A stretch of DNA of 64,000 nucleotides, taken from Proteus terrae. GTDB lineage: Bacteria > Pseudomonadota > Gammaproteobacteria > Enterobacterales > Enterobacteriaceae. The translations under genes and the position numbers were made by a program. The stretch is from NCBI RefSeq assembly GCF_003144325.1, contig NZ_PENS01000015.1, forward strand, positions 62,001 through 126,000, given 5' to 3'. Each line of letters opens with the position of its first letter. The first letter of the stretch is position 1. The notes below the pieces were generated by a model, which worked only from the letters and a program-made list of their open reading frames with translations, searched no databases and had not been told where the DNA came from. Shown here in pieces: positions 1 to 9,246 of this stretch.

Positions 1-341
1 CAGTTAGCAAACATTTTGCCCCAAGATATACGTCTGGTTGCTTTAGGTATAATAGTAAGAACAGTTGAGGTGAATAAGTCCGCGCCACAAACGACAACGA
101 GCATTAACCCCAGAGAGAAGCAGATCCCACCGACTAATTTAGCCAGCCCAAAAGGAACAGATGCGGTACCTGTAGTAGCAGTAATATAAAAAACAAAAGC
201 AATTGATATAAACATTCCCGCAGTAAATGCAGATAAGTAAGTCATTGGGATCTGTTTATTTGCTTTATAACAACATGCGTCATCGGCAACTTTTGCCATA
301 TCAGCAGGTGATAATAAATTAAAAGGGCTGTCAGCTTTCAT
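1..341 (-). CDS. focA: Formate channel FocA, N-terminal part (cut by window edge)
   Basis: The first 113 residues of a protein starting MKADSPFNLLSPADMAKVAD, matching the start of E. coli FocA, the pentameric formate/nitrite-family channel of the inner membrane that moves formate made by pyruvate formate-lyase. Visible are the amphipathic N-terminal helix that gates the pore, a first membrane segment ending in FVFYITATTG, and a second one with the GGICFSLGL run. The gene runs off the left edge, and pflB would be expected beyond it. The ATG at 341 matches the family start. Upstream lie an extended -10 element and an FNR-type box, which fits anaerobic induction. Confidence 0.95.
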   Translation of the reverse strand, partial: MKADSPFNLLSPADMAKVADDACCYKANKQIPMTYLSAFTAGMFISIAFVFYITATTGTASVPFGLAKLVGGICFSLGLMLVVVCGADLFTSTVLTIIPKATRRISWGKMFAN

Positions 342-368
342 ACTAACACTCTCTTATATGTTGGAATA

Positions 369-426
369 ATTATAGCACGCAATAATAGTAGCAAAGGGGC
401 TTACTTCTAAAATTGATATGGATCAT
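369..426 (-). promoter_or_regulatory. focA promoter: FNR-type box and extended -10
   Basis: TTGAT-ATGG-ATCAT at 413-426 matches the FNR consensus TTGAT-N4-ATCAA at 9 of 10 positions. On the minus strand TGCTATAAT (hexamer 374-369) is an extended -10. The box centre lies 45 bases upstream of the hexamer, about -57 from the predicted start, which is nearer a class I than a class II activator position. E. coli focA-pflB is FNR- and ArcA-controlled, so oxygen regulation is expected. The transcription start is inferred. Confidence 0.6.
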
Positions 427-832
427 GGTCGCTCATTAGAATCCCGTTTTTAGTGCGTAAAAACCCGCTATTTTAGCTATAACTATTTGATTAATAAAAT
501 AAAAAAATTTTTTAAAAATTATCAAAAAATTTTAGACTAGCTGGATAAATAAAGTAAAAAGTAAATATAAAGTATTATTTAAACCCCGTATGTTAAGAAT
601 TAAAAATCAAATTTAACGCCTTATTTACTTTTGTCATAAATATAAACATTACTTTATTTGTGGTTAATCTTTATTGATTACTCCAGACATATATCCATTA
701 TAAAAATAAGGTTTTTTAATTTTTGAGACCTGGTTAAACAAATAGCAATTTAAACTATAATTAAGTAATATTCTTAGTTTAAAAATTCAATATGTATTTA
801 TAGTGTCATATTAAATTCCTTGAATCGTCACT

Positions 833-892
833 TTTGCCATATTTTGACAATTTTGTCAGATGGCAAATTTGTCATATTGACAAATCTGTCAA
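833..892. repeat. Cluster of nested inverted repeats (TGACA/TGTCA half-sites)
   Basis: TTTGCCAT (833-840) pairs with ATGGCAAA (860-867) and encloses TGACAA-TT-TTGTCA (845-858). Immediately downstream ATTTGTCA-TAT-TGACAAAT (867-885) forms a second palindrome, and TTGACA-AATC-TGTCAA (877-892) a third that overlaps it. The element lies between the ycaO terminator and the focA promoter. A binding site array for a dimeric regulator is one reading; I do not recognise the factor. Confidence 0.55.
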
Positions 893-913
893 TATTTTAT
901 TTTCAACAAAATA

Positions 914-941
914 AAACACTCTACTTTTCAATAGAGTGTTT
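914..941 (-). terminator. ycaO terminator
   Basis: AAACACTCTA and TAGAGTGTTT form a 10-bp stem with an 8-base loop. On the minus strand it is followed by a T-rich run (TTTTATTTT), about 70 bases after the ycaO stop. Confidence 0.75.
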
Positions 942-1013
942 CAATTTAAATACACACTTATTATTCAGTTAAAATTAGTTATTATTTAATAAATAACCTT
1001 AAACAAAATAGGC

Positions 1014-2771
1014 TTATTTAGCCGATTGACGTTTTGCTTTCTGTAATTTCTCATAGGCTGCAAGCAACGACTGATGAACAGGTAAATTAGATAAATCAGG
1101 ATCAATAGTTTGTAATCCGTAAAATGCTTGTTTACCTTGTAATGCGTTTAAGGCTGCTTGTAATGTTTTTTCGCCATACATACGAGAAAATGCGTGCATA
1201 TATTGTGCTGGTTCACGTTCAGTCTCTTGTTGTAATAATAAGAGATTGTGTAAACAGCGATAATAGTTTTGACGCTCTGGCGTAAATAAAGAAGCATTAA
1301 AATCTTGAGTCCATTCAACCCAAACAAGCGCTTGATCCAGATCGCCACCTGCAAGCGCTAGCATTGATTTTAATTCGCCTACACGTAAATGGCTCCAACC
1401 ATTATCTTTACCCGGAGCAATACCAATCATCTCTCTGATTCGTGTAAAGTCGTCTAAGCCATCTTCATCAAATTGACCAATAAGTGAAAGGTACTCTTCT
1501 TGAGTGCCTTGGCTTGTTGGTAGAGAAAGGATCGTGTCACGCCAATGTACACCCATAATATTATTGGCTAACTGTAAATCTTCAGCAGGATAAATATCTG
1601 ATAAACCAGGTACTAAAATACGACAAGCGTAAACACCTAAGTGTGAGTAGTCCATGATATAGACTTCTGCATCACATTGTTGGCAAAGTGACATTAAGGT
1701 GTGGAACTCTTCTTCTGTCGTACCACTGAAGTTCCAATCAACAAATGTATAATCGGCATCTTTCTTAAAGAGATCCCAACTAATTAAACCACTTGAATCA
1801 ATAAAGTGTGTTTCAAGATTAGTGTGATCACCGACTTCTTCATCATCAAAGCTTGGCGGATTAAAGACATCGAGATCTTTAAGACTACGGCCTTGTAATA
1901 GTTCAGTGACAGTACGCTCTAAAGCTACACCAAAATCAGGGTGAGCGCCAAAAGAGGCAAAGCATGTGTCATTTTGTGGATTGAATAACACGACACAAAT
2001 AACAGGGAATTGTCCCCCTAAAGATGCGTCAAAGCTAAAGATTGGGAAACCTTCTTGCTCTAATGTTTCAATCGCTTCAATAACAGCAGGGTAGCGAGCT
2101 AAAACTTCTTTAGGAATTTCAGGTAAGCTAATTCTTTCAGTGATAATGCGATTTTTTACATAACGTTCAAAAACTTCAGATAATCCTTGAACACGCGCTT
2201 CATTCTTTGTATTTCCTGCTGACATACCATTAGATGCATATAAGTTAGCAATAATGTTTACAGGAATATAAACAGGTTTTTTATCAGACTGACGTATAAA
2301 TGGTAGTGCGCAAATTCCGCGATCATGATTACTTGATTGTAAATCAACTAACTCACTACCGCATAACTCACCTTCAGGATCATAAAATTCACGTAAACGT
2401 GCATCTAATAGGCCCACAGGAACAGAATCATCTTCTGTTAGAGGGAACCACTTTTCACTTGGATAGTGAACAAATTCACCTTCTGCAATATCAGCACCTA
2501 GCCAGAAATCAGAGAAGAAATAATTGGTTGAGAGACGTTCAAAGTATTCGCCTAATGCGGAAGCTAATGCTGCTTTTTTACTGGCACCTTTACCGTTGGT
2601 GAAACATAAAGGGCAATCTTTATCGCGAATATGAACAGACCAAACGTTAGGAACAGGGTTTAACCAAGAAGCTTCTTCAATATTAAATCCTAAGTCGGTC
2701 AATTTTTGCTGAAAGCTAGCGATAGAATCTTCCAGTGCGGCATCTTTGCCAGGAATAAATGTTTGTGACAT
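1014..2771 (-). CDS. ycaO: YcaO, ATP-dependent cyclodehydratase-family protein linked to S12 methylthiolation
   Basis: A 585-residue protein close to E. coli YcaO along its whole length. The family activates backbone amides with ATP. E. coli YcaO is reported as an accessory factor for RimO-dependent beta-methylthiolation of ribosomal protein S12; its exact reaction remains uncertain. The YcaO domain fills roughly residues 50-400 (GKGASKKAALASALGEYFER, then NEARVQGLSEVFERY with Glu/Arg ATP-site residues), followed by a helical C-terminal region. An in-frame extension reaches 2840, but the ATG at 2771 gives MSQTFIPGKDAALEDSI, which aligns with the E. coli start. The ribosome binding site there is weak. 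focA lies downstream on the same strand, as in E. coli. Confidence 0.95.
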   Translation of the reverse strand: MSQTFIPGKDAALEDSIASFQQKLTDLGFNIEEASWLNPVPNVWSVHIRDKDCPLCFTNGKGASKKAALASALGEYFERLSTNYFFSDFWLGADIAEGEFVHYPSEKWFPLTEDDSVPVGLLDARLREFYDPEGELCGSELVDLQSSNHDRGICALPFIRQSDKKPVYIPVNIIANLYASNGMSAGNTKNEARVQGLSEVFERYVKNRIITERISLPEIPKEVLARYPAVIEAIETLEQEGFPIFSFDASLGGQFPVICVVLFNPQNDTCFASFGAHPDFGVALERTVTELLQGRSLKDLDVFNPPSFDDEEVGDHTNLETHFIDSSGLISWDLFKKDADYTFVDWNFSGTTEEEFHTLMSLCQQCDAEVYIMDYSHLGVYACRILVPGLSDIYPAEDLQLANNIMGVHWRDTILSLPTSQGTQEEYLSLIGQFDEDGLDDFTRIREMIGIAPGKDNGWSHLRVGELKSMLALAGGDLDQALVWVEWTQDFNASLFTPERQNYYRCLHNLLLLQQETEREPAQYMHAFSRMYGEKTLQAALNALQGKQAFYGLQTIDPDLSNLPVHQSLLAAYEKLQKAKRQSAK

Positions 2772-2999
2772 GGCAGGTTTCATCAATATTTTGCTGGTGA
2801 TAGTTAGGGGCACATGATACTGAAATCCCCTGTAATGCACTAATAATTTCTCTCATTTACCCAAGGCTAACTATATTCATCACTCATAATTTATTTGATA
2901 TATGAGTTTTTTTAATAAATTCGTTCGATTTATCACGGAATTAATAATTTTAAATCATCATAATTGGATTTATTTATAAACTCATAAGGGATCAGTTCG

Positions 3000-4037
3000 A
3001 TGATGAAAAAAACATTGCTCGCCAGCCTGTTAGCTATAATCAGTGGTTCTGCTTTTGCCTTACCTAATGTCACCATTTTAGCAACAGGTGGCACAATTGC
3101 TGGTGGTGGCGATTCAGCAACAACATCAAGCTATACAGCAGGTAAATTAGGCATTGATACATTGATTAATGCAGTACCTGAGGCTAAAAAAGTCGCTAAT
3201 TTAAAAGGCGAGCAAGTCGTGAATATCGGCTCTCAAGATATGAATGACCAAGTATGGCTTAAGCTGGCTAATAAAATTAATGCAGACTGCGATAAAACAG
3301 ACGGCTTTGTGATCACTCATGGTACAGATACCATGGAAGAAACAGCCTATTTTCTTGATTTAACCACTGCATGTAAAAAACCTGTCGTTATGGTGGGTGC
3401 AATGCGTCCTGCAACCGCATTAGGTGCTGAAGGCCCTTTAAATCTATTTAATGCGGTTGTGATTGCGAGTGATAAAGCTTCTGAAAATCGTGGTGTGTTA
3501 GTAACCATGAATAATGCGGTTATCAGTGGTAAAGATGTTGTAAAAATGAATACGACTGAAGTTCAAGCATTCCAACCTGTTAACGCTGGTGCCCAAGGTT
3601 ATGTGCATAATGGTAAGGTTCATTATTACACTGCCGCATTACCTCGTGCAGATAAACCCGCATTTGATGTCAGTAAACTGACTGAATTACCAAAAGTTGG
3701 TATTGTTTATAACTACTCAAATGCCTCTAATTTACCAGCAAAAGCCTTTATTGATAACGGCTATAAAGGTATTGTCAGCGCTGGTGTTGGTAATGGCAAT
3801 TTATATACTGATATTTTTGATACTTTAGCTGATGGCGCTAAAAAAGGTGTAGTTGTTGTGCGTTCAAGCCGTGTACCAGTAGGCTTTACTACACAAAATG
3901 GTGAAGTTGATGATGCAAAATATAACTTTGTTGCATCAGAGCGCTTAAACCCACAAAAAGCGAGAGTATTGTTACAATTATCTTTAACACAAACGCAAGA
4001 GCCTGCGAAGATCCAAGAGAATTTCGAAAAGTATTAA
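3000..4037 (+). CDS. ansB: Periplasmic L-asparaginase II
   Basis: A 345-residue type II asparaginase that hydrolyses L-asparagine to aspartate and ammonia in the periplasm. Residues 1-20 form a signal peptide (MMKK, hydrophobic core, cleavage after SAFA). The mature chain starts LPNVTILATGGTIAGG with the nucleophile Thr12 (mature numbering); Tyr25 and the HGTDTMEET motif (Thr89-Asp90) are present, and so is the lysine of the DVVK segment. AAGGGA at 2986-2991 supports the start at 3000. The gene lies between ycaO and serC, where E. coli has other genes. E. coli ansB is activated by FNR and CRP; I could not point to clear sites here. Confidence 0.96.
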   Translation: MMKKTLLASLLAIISGSAFALPNVTILATGGTIAGGGDSATTSSYTAGKLGIDTLINAVPEAKKVANLKGEQVVNIGSQDMNDQVWLKLANKINADCDKTDGFVITHGTDTMEETAYFLDLTTACKKPVVMVGAMRPATALGAEGPLNLFNAVVIASDKASENRGVLVTMNNAVISGKDVVKMNTTEVQAFQPVNAGAQGYVHNGKVHYYTAALPRADKPAFDVSKLTELPKVGIVYNYSNASNLPAKAFIDNGYKGIVSAGVGNGNLYTDIFDTLADGAKKGVVVVRSSRVPVGFTTQNGEVDDAKYNFVASERLNPQKARVLLQLSLTQTQEPAKIQENFEKY

Positions 4038-4054
4038 TTTAAAAGAGTTTGAAT

Positions 4055-4088
4055 AATAACAAGGCCTCATTTATGAGGCCTTGTTATT
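4055..4088 (+). terminator. Terminator between ansB and the MFS gene, probably bidirectional
   Basis: A perfect 16-bp stem, arms 4055-4070 and 4073-4088 with a two-base spacer (core AAGGCCTCAT / ATGAGGCCTT), followed by a short T run. It separates two convergent genes. Confidence 0.85.
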
Positions 4089-4105
4089 TTTAAAGAGTGA
4101 AATGG

Positions 4106-5536
4106 CTAATTGGTTTTGGCTCGAGAGACAACAACTCTTGCGGTAAAAAAAGCAATTAATGGCGTTATTGCAAAAATAAGAAAGAGCCAATGTGCCGCAT
4201 TTTGAGCGCCTATTATGCCACCTGGATCTGTTAACCCTGCCATATTAACCACCGTCCCTGAAATAGAGGCACCAACAGCCGTTGAAAACAATTGAATTGT
4301 GGTAATAGATGTTGCTGCTTTTTGAGCTTCTTGCCCTTGAGAGACATGCAATACACGAGTTAAATAATGAGGCCACGCCATACCAATACCAGCACCTGTA
4401 AAAAAGAGGGCTATACAAATAATGATAATTTGCCCATAAGGTATGGTTAGAACATTAGAGATAAATAAGCCAAGGATCACAATGGCTGAAAAGTTAATCA
4501 TTGGACCAAAATGCATTAATCTCTGAGCAGTAGATTGTTTACTTGATGAAGACACAATAGCAGAGAAAGACCAACCTGCACCCACCAATGCTGCTAAATA
4601 ACCCGAAAGCAAAGGGGTAATATGATGGATAATTTGCAAGAAGTAGGGCACGAAAACTTCTGTTTGTACACTTATCCCTAATAAAGCCATAGTGAGATAT
4701 ATTGGTGCTAATGGTGCAGAAAAAGAAAATGTCCCTTTAGGAAATAAACCATCATTTGATTTTTTATCAATATTGACTAACAGTAAAATAAAGATCACCG
4801 CAAATATAATAGATAAGATGTTATATAAAATAACGTTATAAAGACTACCAATAGAAATAGATAATACAGCGAGCATTAATAAAATAAGCTGTTGATAAGG
4901 TAGCGGCGCTTTGGCGACAATATTATCAGCATTATTCTCGGTAGGAAGAATAGTAAATAATAAAATAGCGTAAGGGATGCCTACAAATAAAATAGACCAA
5001 AATGCACCTCGCCAAACATTATATTCAGCAAATATTCCGCCTAGTGCGGGGCCTAATAGTGTCGATATTCCCCACATACTAGACATTAACGCCATAGCTC
5101 TGGACCAAAGTGGTTGAGGGAACATGACTCTGACTAAAGAGTAAGCAAGTGCCAGCAACATTCCTCCGCCAGCCCCTTGAATAAATCGCCCTAAAAGTAA
5201 TATCTGCATTGAAGGTGCTGTTGCACAAATAACAGAGCCTGCTAAAAAGCAAATAGTGGCAAAAAGATAACTATTGCGAGGGGCTAATGCACTCAGTAAT
5301 CGTGAAGTTAATGCAGAAGAGAGAATTGACGCCAGAATAAAAACTGTGGTGTTCCATGCATATAAATTAAGCCCACCGATATCACGTACAATTGAAGGTA
5401 GCGTTGTGATCGTAATATAGACATTAATTGCGTGTAATGCGACACCTCCTGCTAAAGCGAGCGATTTTAGACTATTTTTTCCATGAAGAAGCATTCCCCA
5501 GCTTGCTTCTTCTTTTTTATTTACACTCCCCGACAT
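4106..5536 (-). CDS. MFS transporter, DHA2 (EmrB/QacA) type, substrate unknown
   Basis: A 476-residue polytopic inner membrane protein with about 14 hydrophobic segments. It carries the usual drug:H+ antiporter-2 features: TTLPSIVRDIGG after the first helix, GRFIQGAGGG in the fourth, and motif C as LLGPALGGIF followed by WRGAFW. A well placed AGGAG six bases before the ATG at 5536 supports the start. It converges on ansB and diverges from serC with about 135 bases between starts. No regulator or membrane fusion partner is adjacent, so substrate and inducer are not predictable. Export of a drug or metabolite is inference from family only. Confidence 0.85.
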   Translation of the reverse strand: MSGSVNKKEEASWGMLLHGKNSLKSLALAGGVALHAINVYITITTLPSIVRDIGGLNLYAWNTTVFILASILSSALTSRLLSALAPRNSYLFATICFLAGSVICATAPSMQILLLGRFIQGAGGGMLLALAYSLVRVMFPQPLWSRAMALMSSMWGISTLLGPALGGIFAEYNVWRGAFWSILFVGIPYAILLFTILPTENNADNIVAKAPLPYQQLILLMLAVLSISIGSLYNVILYNILSIIFAVIFILLLVNIDKKSNDGLFPKGTFSFSAPLAPIYLTMALLGISVQTEVFVPYFLQIIHHITPLLSGYLAALVGAGWSFSAIVSSSSKQSTAQRLMHFGPMINFSAIVILGLFISNVLTIPYGQIIIICIALFFTGAGIGMAWPHYLTRVLHVSQGQEAQKAATSITTIQLFSTAVGASISGTVVNMAGLTDPGGIIGAQNAAHWLFLIFAITPLIAFFTARVVVSRAKTN

Positions 5537-5672
5537 AAAACACTCCTAGCCATTATTTTTATGCTCTGCATATTATGCGTTAGTTCACAATAATCATTGC
5601 GCCAATTTAGCGGGAATGATACAACCGATAAAGGTCATTTTGTAAAAACATATTCAGATAGGGTGAATTTGA

Positions 5673-6761
5673 ATGAGTCAGGTATATAACTTTAGTGCAG
5701 GTCCGGCTATGTTACCGGCAGAAGTCCTTCGTCGTGCAGAACTAGAATTATGCAACTGGCATGAACTTGGGCGTTCGGTTATGGAAATTAGCCACCGCAG
5801 TAAAGAGTTTCTTGAAGTTGCTCATCAGGCAGAACAAGATCTTCGTGATCTTCTCAATGTGCCAGAAAACTACAAAATTCTTTTTTGCCACGGTGGTGCT
5901 CGAGGTCATTTTGCTGCTTTACCTCTCAATTTATTAGGCGATAAAGCAAGCGCTGATTATATTGATGGTGGTTATTGGGCTAAAAGTGCAGCCGAAGAAG
6001 CTGAAAAATATTGTTCGCCAAATATAATTAAAATTAAAACAGAAGTTGATGGCAAAATTGGTGTTAAGCCAATGAAAGAGTGGCAATTAAGCGCTGATGC
6101 AGCTTATGTGCATTATTGCCCAAATGAAACCATTGATGGTATTGCCATTCATGAAGAGCCAGATTTTGATGATAGCAAAATTGTTATTGCTGACTACTCA
6201 TCTTCGATTTTATCTCAACCGATAGATGTTAGCCGTTTTGGTGTTATCTATGCGGGTGCACAAAAGAATATTGGTCCTGCGGGTTTAACGATTGTTATTA
6301 TTCGTGAAGATCTATTAGGTAAAGCGCGCAAAGAAACACCTTCTGTGTTTGATTACACAGTGCTTGCTGAGAATGACTCCATGTTTAATACACCACCTAC
6401 CTTTGCTTGGTATTTATCAGGCATGGTCTTTAAATGGCTGAAAGAGCAAGGTGGTTTGCAAGAGATGGCAAAACGCAACTATGAAAAAGCAACGCTTCTT
6501 TATAGTGCAATTGATAATAGTGATTTTTATATCAATCGTATTGCCACAGAAAATCGTTCACTAATGAATGTGCCTTTCCAAATGTCTTCTCCTGAACTGG
6601 ATTCCGTATTCTTAAAAGAGGCAGAAGCTCAAGGTTTGGTCGCATTAAAAGGTCACCGTGTATCAGGTGGTATGCGTGCTTCAATTTATAACGCAATGCC
6701 ATTGGAAGGTGTTCAAGCATTAGTCGACTTTATGGCTGATTTTGAACGACGCCATGCGTAA
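5673..6761 (+). CDS. serC: Phosphoserine aminotransferase
   Basis: A 362-residue fold-type I PLP aminotransferase, the same length as the E. coli enzyme. It converts 3-phosphohydroxypyruvate plus glutamate to phosphoserine in serine synthesis and performs the analogous step of pyridoxine synthesis. The PLP lysine lies in [12 protein letters not shown] near residue 198. The N-terminus [15 protein letters not shown] is the family signature. AGGGTG at 5660-5665 is the ribosome binding site. aroA follows 200 bases downstream, but a strong hairpin lies between them, so the classical serC-aroA operon may be partly uncoupled here. Confidence 0.97.
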   Translation: MSQVYNFSAGPAMLPAEVLRRAELELCNWHELGRSVMEISHRSKEFLEVAHQAEQDLRDLLNVPENYKILFCHGGARGHFAALPLNLLGDKASADYIDGGYWAKSAAEEAEKYCSPNIIKIKTEVDGKIGVKPMKEWQLSADAAYVHYCPNETIDGIAIHEEPDFDDSKIVIADYSSSILSQPIDVSRFGVIYAGAQKNIGPAGLTIVIIREDLLGKARKETPSVFDYTVLAENDSMFNTPPTFAWYLSGMVFKWLKEQGGLQEMAKRNYEKATLLYSAIDNSDFYINRIATENRSLMNVPFQMSSPELDSVFLKEAEAQGLVALKGHRVSGGMRASIYNAMPLEGVQALVDFMADFERRHA

Positions 6762-6781
6762 TAAATAAAATCTAGAACTAG

Positions 6782-6818
6782 AATAAGAAAGCCTGCTTAA
6801 AATACAGGTTTTCTTATT
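6782..6818 (+). terminator. serC terminator or serC-aroA attenuator
   Basis: AATAAGAAA-G-CCTG pairs with CAGG-T-TTTCTTATT across a 9-base loop, one G:T pair inside. The 3' arm is itself T-rich (TTTTCTTATTATT). Its position between serC and aroA suggests partial termination within the operon. Confidence 0.65.
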
Positions 6819-6961
6819 ATTCAATTTTTAAGATGTTAATAATTAAAATTGAGTTACTAAGTACAAAATAAATAAAAAGATAAGTACCTAAATAATTTTA
6901 TATTTAATTAAATAGCATCCCCCCGCTTAATTTACTTGTTTATTGGAGTTTTTACCTGTTT

Positions 6962-8248
6962 ATGGAATCGTTAACATTACAACCTATTGCTCATATCGAA
7001 GGTGTTATTAATTTACCAGGGTCAAAAAGTGTCTCTAACCGTGCGTTGTTATTAGCGGCTTTAGCTAAAGGTAAAACTCGTCTAACCAACTTATTAGATA
7101 GTGATGATATTCGCCATATGCTTAATGCATTAAAAGCCTTAGGGGTGCAATATCAATTATCAAATAACAATACGGTATGTGATATTGAAGGACTAGGCGG
7201 TGAATTTAAAACAAATTCGCCATTAGAGCTCTTCTTAGGTAATGCAGGTACAGCAATGCGCCCATTAGCGGCTGCATTAAATCTCGGTCAGCATGATATT
7301 ATTCTTACTGGTGAACCTCGTATGAAAGAGCGTCCAATTGGGCATTTAGTTGACGCTTTACGCCAAGGTGGTGCAAAAATTGACTATCTTGAACAGACTG
7401 ATTACCCACCAATTCGCTTACATGGTGGTTTTTTAGGTGGTAATGTTGAGGTTGATGGTAGTGTTTCTAGCCAGTTTTTGACTGCTTTATTAATGATGGC
7501 ACCTTTGGCAGAGCAAGATACGATTATCACCATTAAAGGCGAATTAGTATCAAAACCTTACATTGATATTACCTTAGCATTAATTAATACCTTTGGTGGG
7601 AAAATCGAAAACCAAGACTACCAGCGCTTTGTTATAAAAGGTGGCCAACAATATCAATCACCAGAAAAGTACCTTGTAGAAGGTGATGCTTCATCTGCAT
7701 CTTACTTTTTAGCAGCGGCTGCCATTAAAGGCGGTACTGTACGAGTTACAGGTATCGGTAAAAATAGCTTACAAGGGGATATTCATTTTGCTTCTGTGCT
7801 TGAAAAGATGGGCGCAAAAGTACGCTGGGGTGAGGACTATATTGAGTGTGAGCGTGGAACGTTAAAAGGCATTGATATGGATATGAATACTATCCCTGAT
7901 GCTGCAATGACCATTGCTACCACGGCACTTTTTGCTGAAGGCGAAACGGCTATCCGCAATATTTATAACTGGCGTGTAAAAGAAACTGACCGATTAGCGG
8001 CAATGGCAACAGAGTTACAAAAAGTGGGTGCGATTGTTGAAGAAGGTCACGACTACCTAAAAGTAACACCACCAAAACAGTTAACCACTGCGGATATTGA
8101 AACTTATAACGATCATCGTATTGCGATGTGTTTTTCGCTGGTGGCACTTTCTGATACACCAATTACTATTCTTGACCCGGGATGTACCGCAAAAACCTTC
8201 CCTGATTATTTTGAGAAATTAGAAACACTTTCTCAACGTAATAATTAA
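6962..8248 (+). CDS. aroA: 3-phosphoshikimate 1-carboxyvinyltransferase (EPSP synthase)
   Basis: A 428-residue class I EPSP synthase joining shikimate-3-phosphate and phosphoenolpyruvate in chorismate synthesis. Visible signatures are [17 protein letters not shown] near the N-terminus, [17 protein letters not shown] (the glyphosate-contact loop of class I enzymes, unaltered), [42 protein letters not shown] and [12 protein letters not shown]. The start at 6962 matches MESLTLQP of relatives; the nearest GGAG (6945-6948) is 13 bases away, longer than usual. A strong terminator follows. Confidence 0.97.
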   Translation: MESLTLQPIAHIEGVINLPGSKSVSNRALLLAALAKGKTRLTNLLDSDDIRHMLNALKALGVQYQLSNNNTVCDIEGLGGEFKTNSPLELFLGNAGTAMRPLAAALNLGQHDIILTGEPRMKERPIGHLVDALRQGGAKIDYLEQTDYPPIRLHGGFLGGNVEVDGSVSSQFLTALLMMAPLAEQDTIITIKGELVSKPYIDITLALINTFGGKIENQDYQRFVIKGGQQYQSPEKYLVEGDASSASYFLAAAAIKGGTVRVTGIGKNSLQGDIHFASVLEKMGAKVRWGEDYIECERGTLKGIDMDMNTIPDAAMTIATTALFAEGETAIRNIYNWRVKETDRLAAMATELQKVGAIVEEGHDYLKVTPPKQLTTADIETYNDHRIAMCFSLVALSDTPITILDPGCTAKTFPDYFEKLETLSQRNN

Positions 8249-8290
8249 TGTAAAAATCATTAATTAAAATGAGTCAAAACTAAATCAGTT

Positions 8291-8340
8291 AAATCGGCAG
8301 TATTGAACCTTTTGGAGAACAATACTGCCGATTTTTTATT
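8291..8340 (+). terminator. aroA terminator
   Basis: A perfect 15-bp stem (arms 8291-8305 and 8320-8334, core CGGCAGTATTG) with a 14-base loop, followed by TTTATT. Confidence 0.9.
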
Positions 8341-8420
8341 ATAATTAGATTAATTTTTCTAAAAAAACACCACTTAGAAAAAATAATATTAAATAAGACT
8401 TTTTAGTGCTTATCTACTTG

Positions 8421-8449
8421 TTTCTTCCTATACATTGTATGCGTATAAT
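8421..8449 (+). promoter_or_regulatory. Candidate cmk promoter
   Basis: TATAAT at 8444-8449, with a weak -35 (TTTCTT, 8421-8426) at 17 bases. It lies about 110 bases upstream of cmk and after the aroA terminator, so cmk probably has its own promoter here. Confidence 0.45.
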
Positions 8450-8559
8450 GTCGCGCATATATTAATACTGTTTTTCTCTGTTTGAACACTATGCCTATTA
8501 TATCAATGTAATAAGAGCAACAAACACAGAAATGCAGTGCCCACGAAAAGGAGAAACTC

Positions 8560-9246
8560 ATGGCGGTTATCGTCCCTGTTATAACTGTTGATGGGCCTAG
8601 CGGAGCAGGTAAAGGAACATTATGCCAAGCATTAGCGAAAGCATTTGGCTGGCATTTACTCGATTCTGGCGCTATTTATCGTGTATTGGCATTAGCAGCT
8701 TTACATCATCATGTTGATATTACTTCCGAAGACGCTTTAGTACCTTTGGCGGCAAATTTGGATGTACGCTTTATTCCTAATGAGAATGGCTTAAGTGTCA
8801 TTCTAGAAGGTGAAGATGTTTCAACTGAAATTCGAACAGAAACAGTTGGGAATACGGCATCACAAGCTGCAACTTTTCCTCGAGTAAGAGAAGCATTATT
8901 GCGTCGTCAGCGTGCATTTCGTACAGCGCCGGGCTTAATTGCCGATGGTCGAGATATGGGCACAATCGTTTTTCCTGATGCTCAAGTGAAAATATTTTTA
9001 GAAGCGAGTGCAGAAGAGCGCGCGCGTCGTCGCATGTTACAGTTGCAGGAAAAGGGCTTTAATGTTAACTTTGAGCGCCTTTTATCCGAGATAAAAGAAC
9101 GCGATTACCGTGACCGGAATCGCGCTGTTGCGCCACTTGTTGCGGCGAAAGATGCATTAATTCTCGATTCTACAAGCTTGTCTATTGACGAAGTCATTGA
9201 AAAATCGTTGACTTATGCTAAAAAAAATCTGCAATTATCAGCGTAA
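8560..9246 (+). CDS. cmk: Cytidylate kinase
   Basis: A 228-residue nucleoside monophosphate kinase that phosphorylates CMP and dCMP with ATP. The P-loop [11 protein letters not shown] lies at residues 10-20, [13 protein letters not shown] contains the CMP-contact Ser/Asp region, and [16 protein letters not shown] and [15 protein letters not shown] carry the conserved Arg/Asp residues. The length equals E. coli Cmk (227). AAGGAG precedes the ATG at good spacing. rpsA follows after a 173-base leader, the usual order in enterobacteria. Confidence 0.97.
   Translation: MAVIVPVITVDGPSGAGKGTLCQALAKAFGWHLLDSGAIYRVLALAALHHHVDITSEDALVPLAANLDVRFIPNENGLSVILEGEDVSTEIRTETVGNTASQAATFPRVREALLRRQRAFRTAPGLIADGRDMGTIVFPDAQVKIFLEASAEERARRRMLQLQEKGFNVNFERLLSEIKERDYRDRNRAVAPLVAAKDALILDSTSLSIDEVIEKSLTYAKKNLQLSA

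Larger units (their letters stand above)
342..1013. other. Intergenic region between ycaO and focA
   Basis: 672 bases, very AT-rich, without a credible open reading frame. It holds the focA promoter at its left end, a cluster of TGACA/TGTCA inverted repeats at 833-892, and the ycaO terminator at 914-941. The middle part (about 430-830) shows only A/T runs, compatible with the long multi-promoter regulatory region known upstream of focA-pflB in E. coli. Confidence 0.6.

Noticed and set aside
2300-2602. 100-codon open frame on the plus strand inside ycaO
   Set aside because: It is antisense to a well conserved gene, has no ribosome binding site and no recognisable family; a shadow of the ycaO reading frame.
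2841-2999. CRP or FNR site upstream of ansB
   Set aside because: Only half-sites (TTGAT, TCAC) are visible; no partner half at the right spacing.
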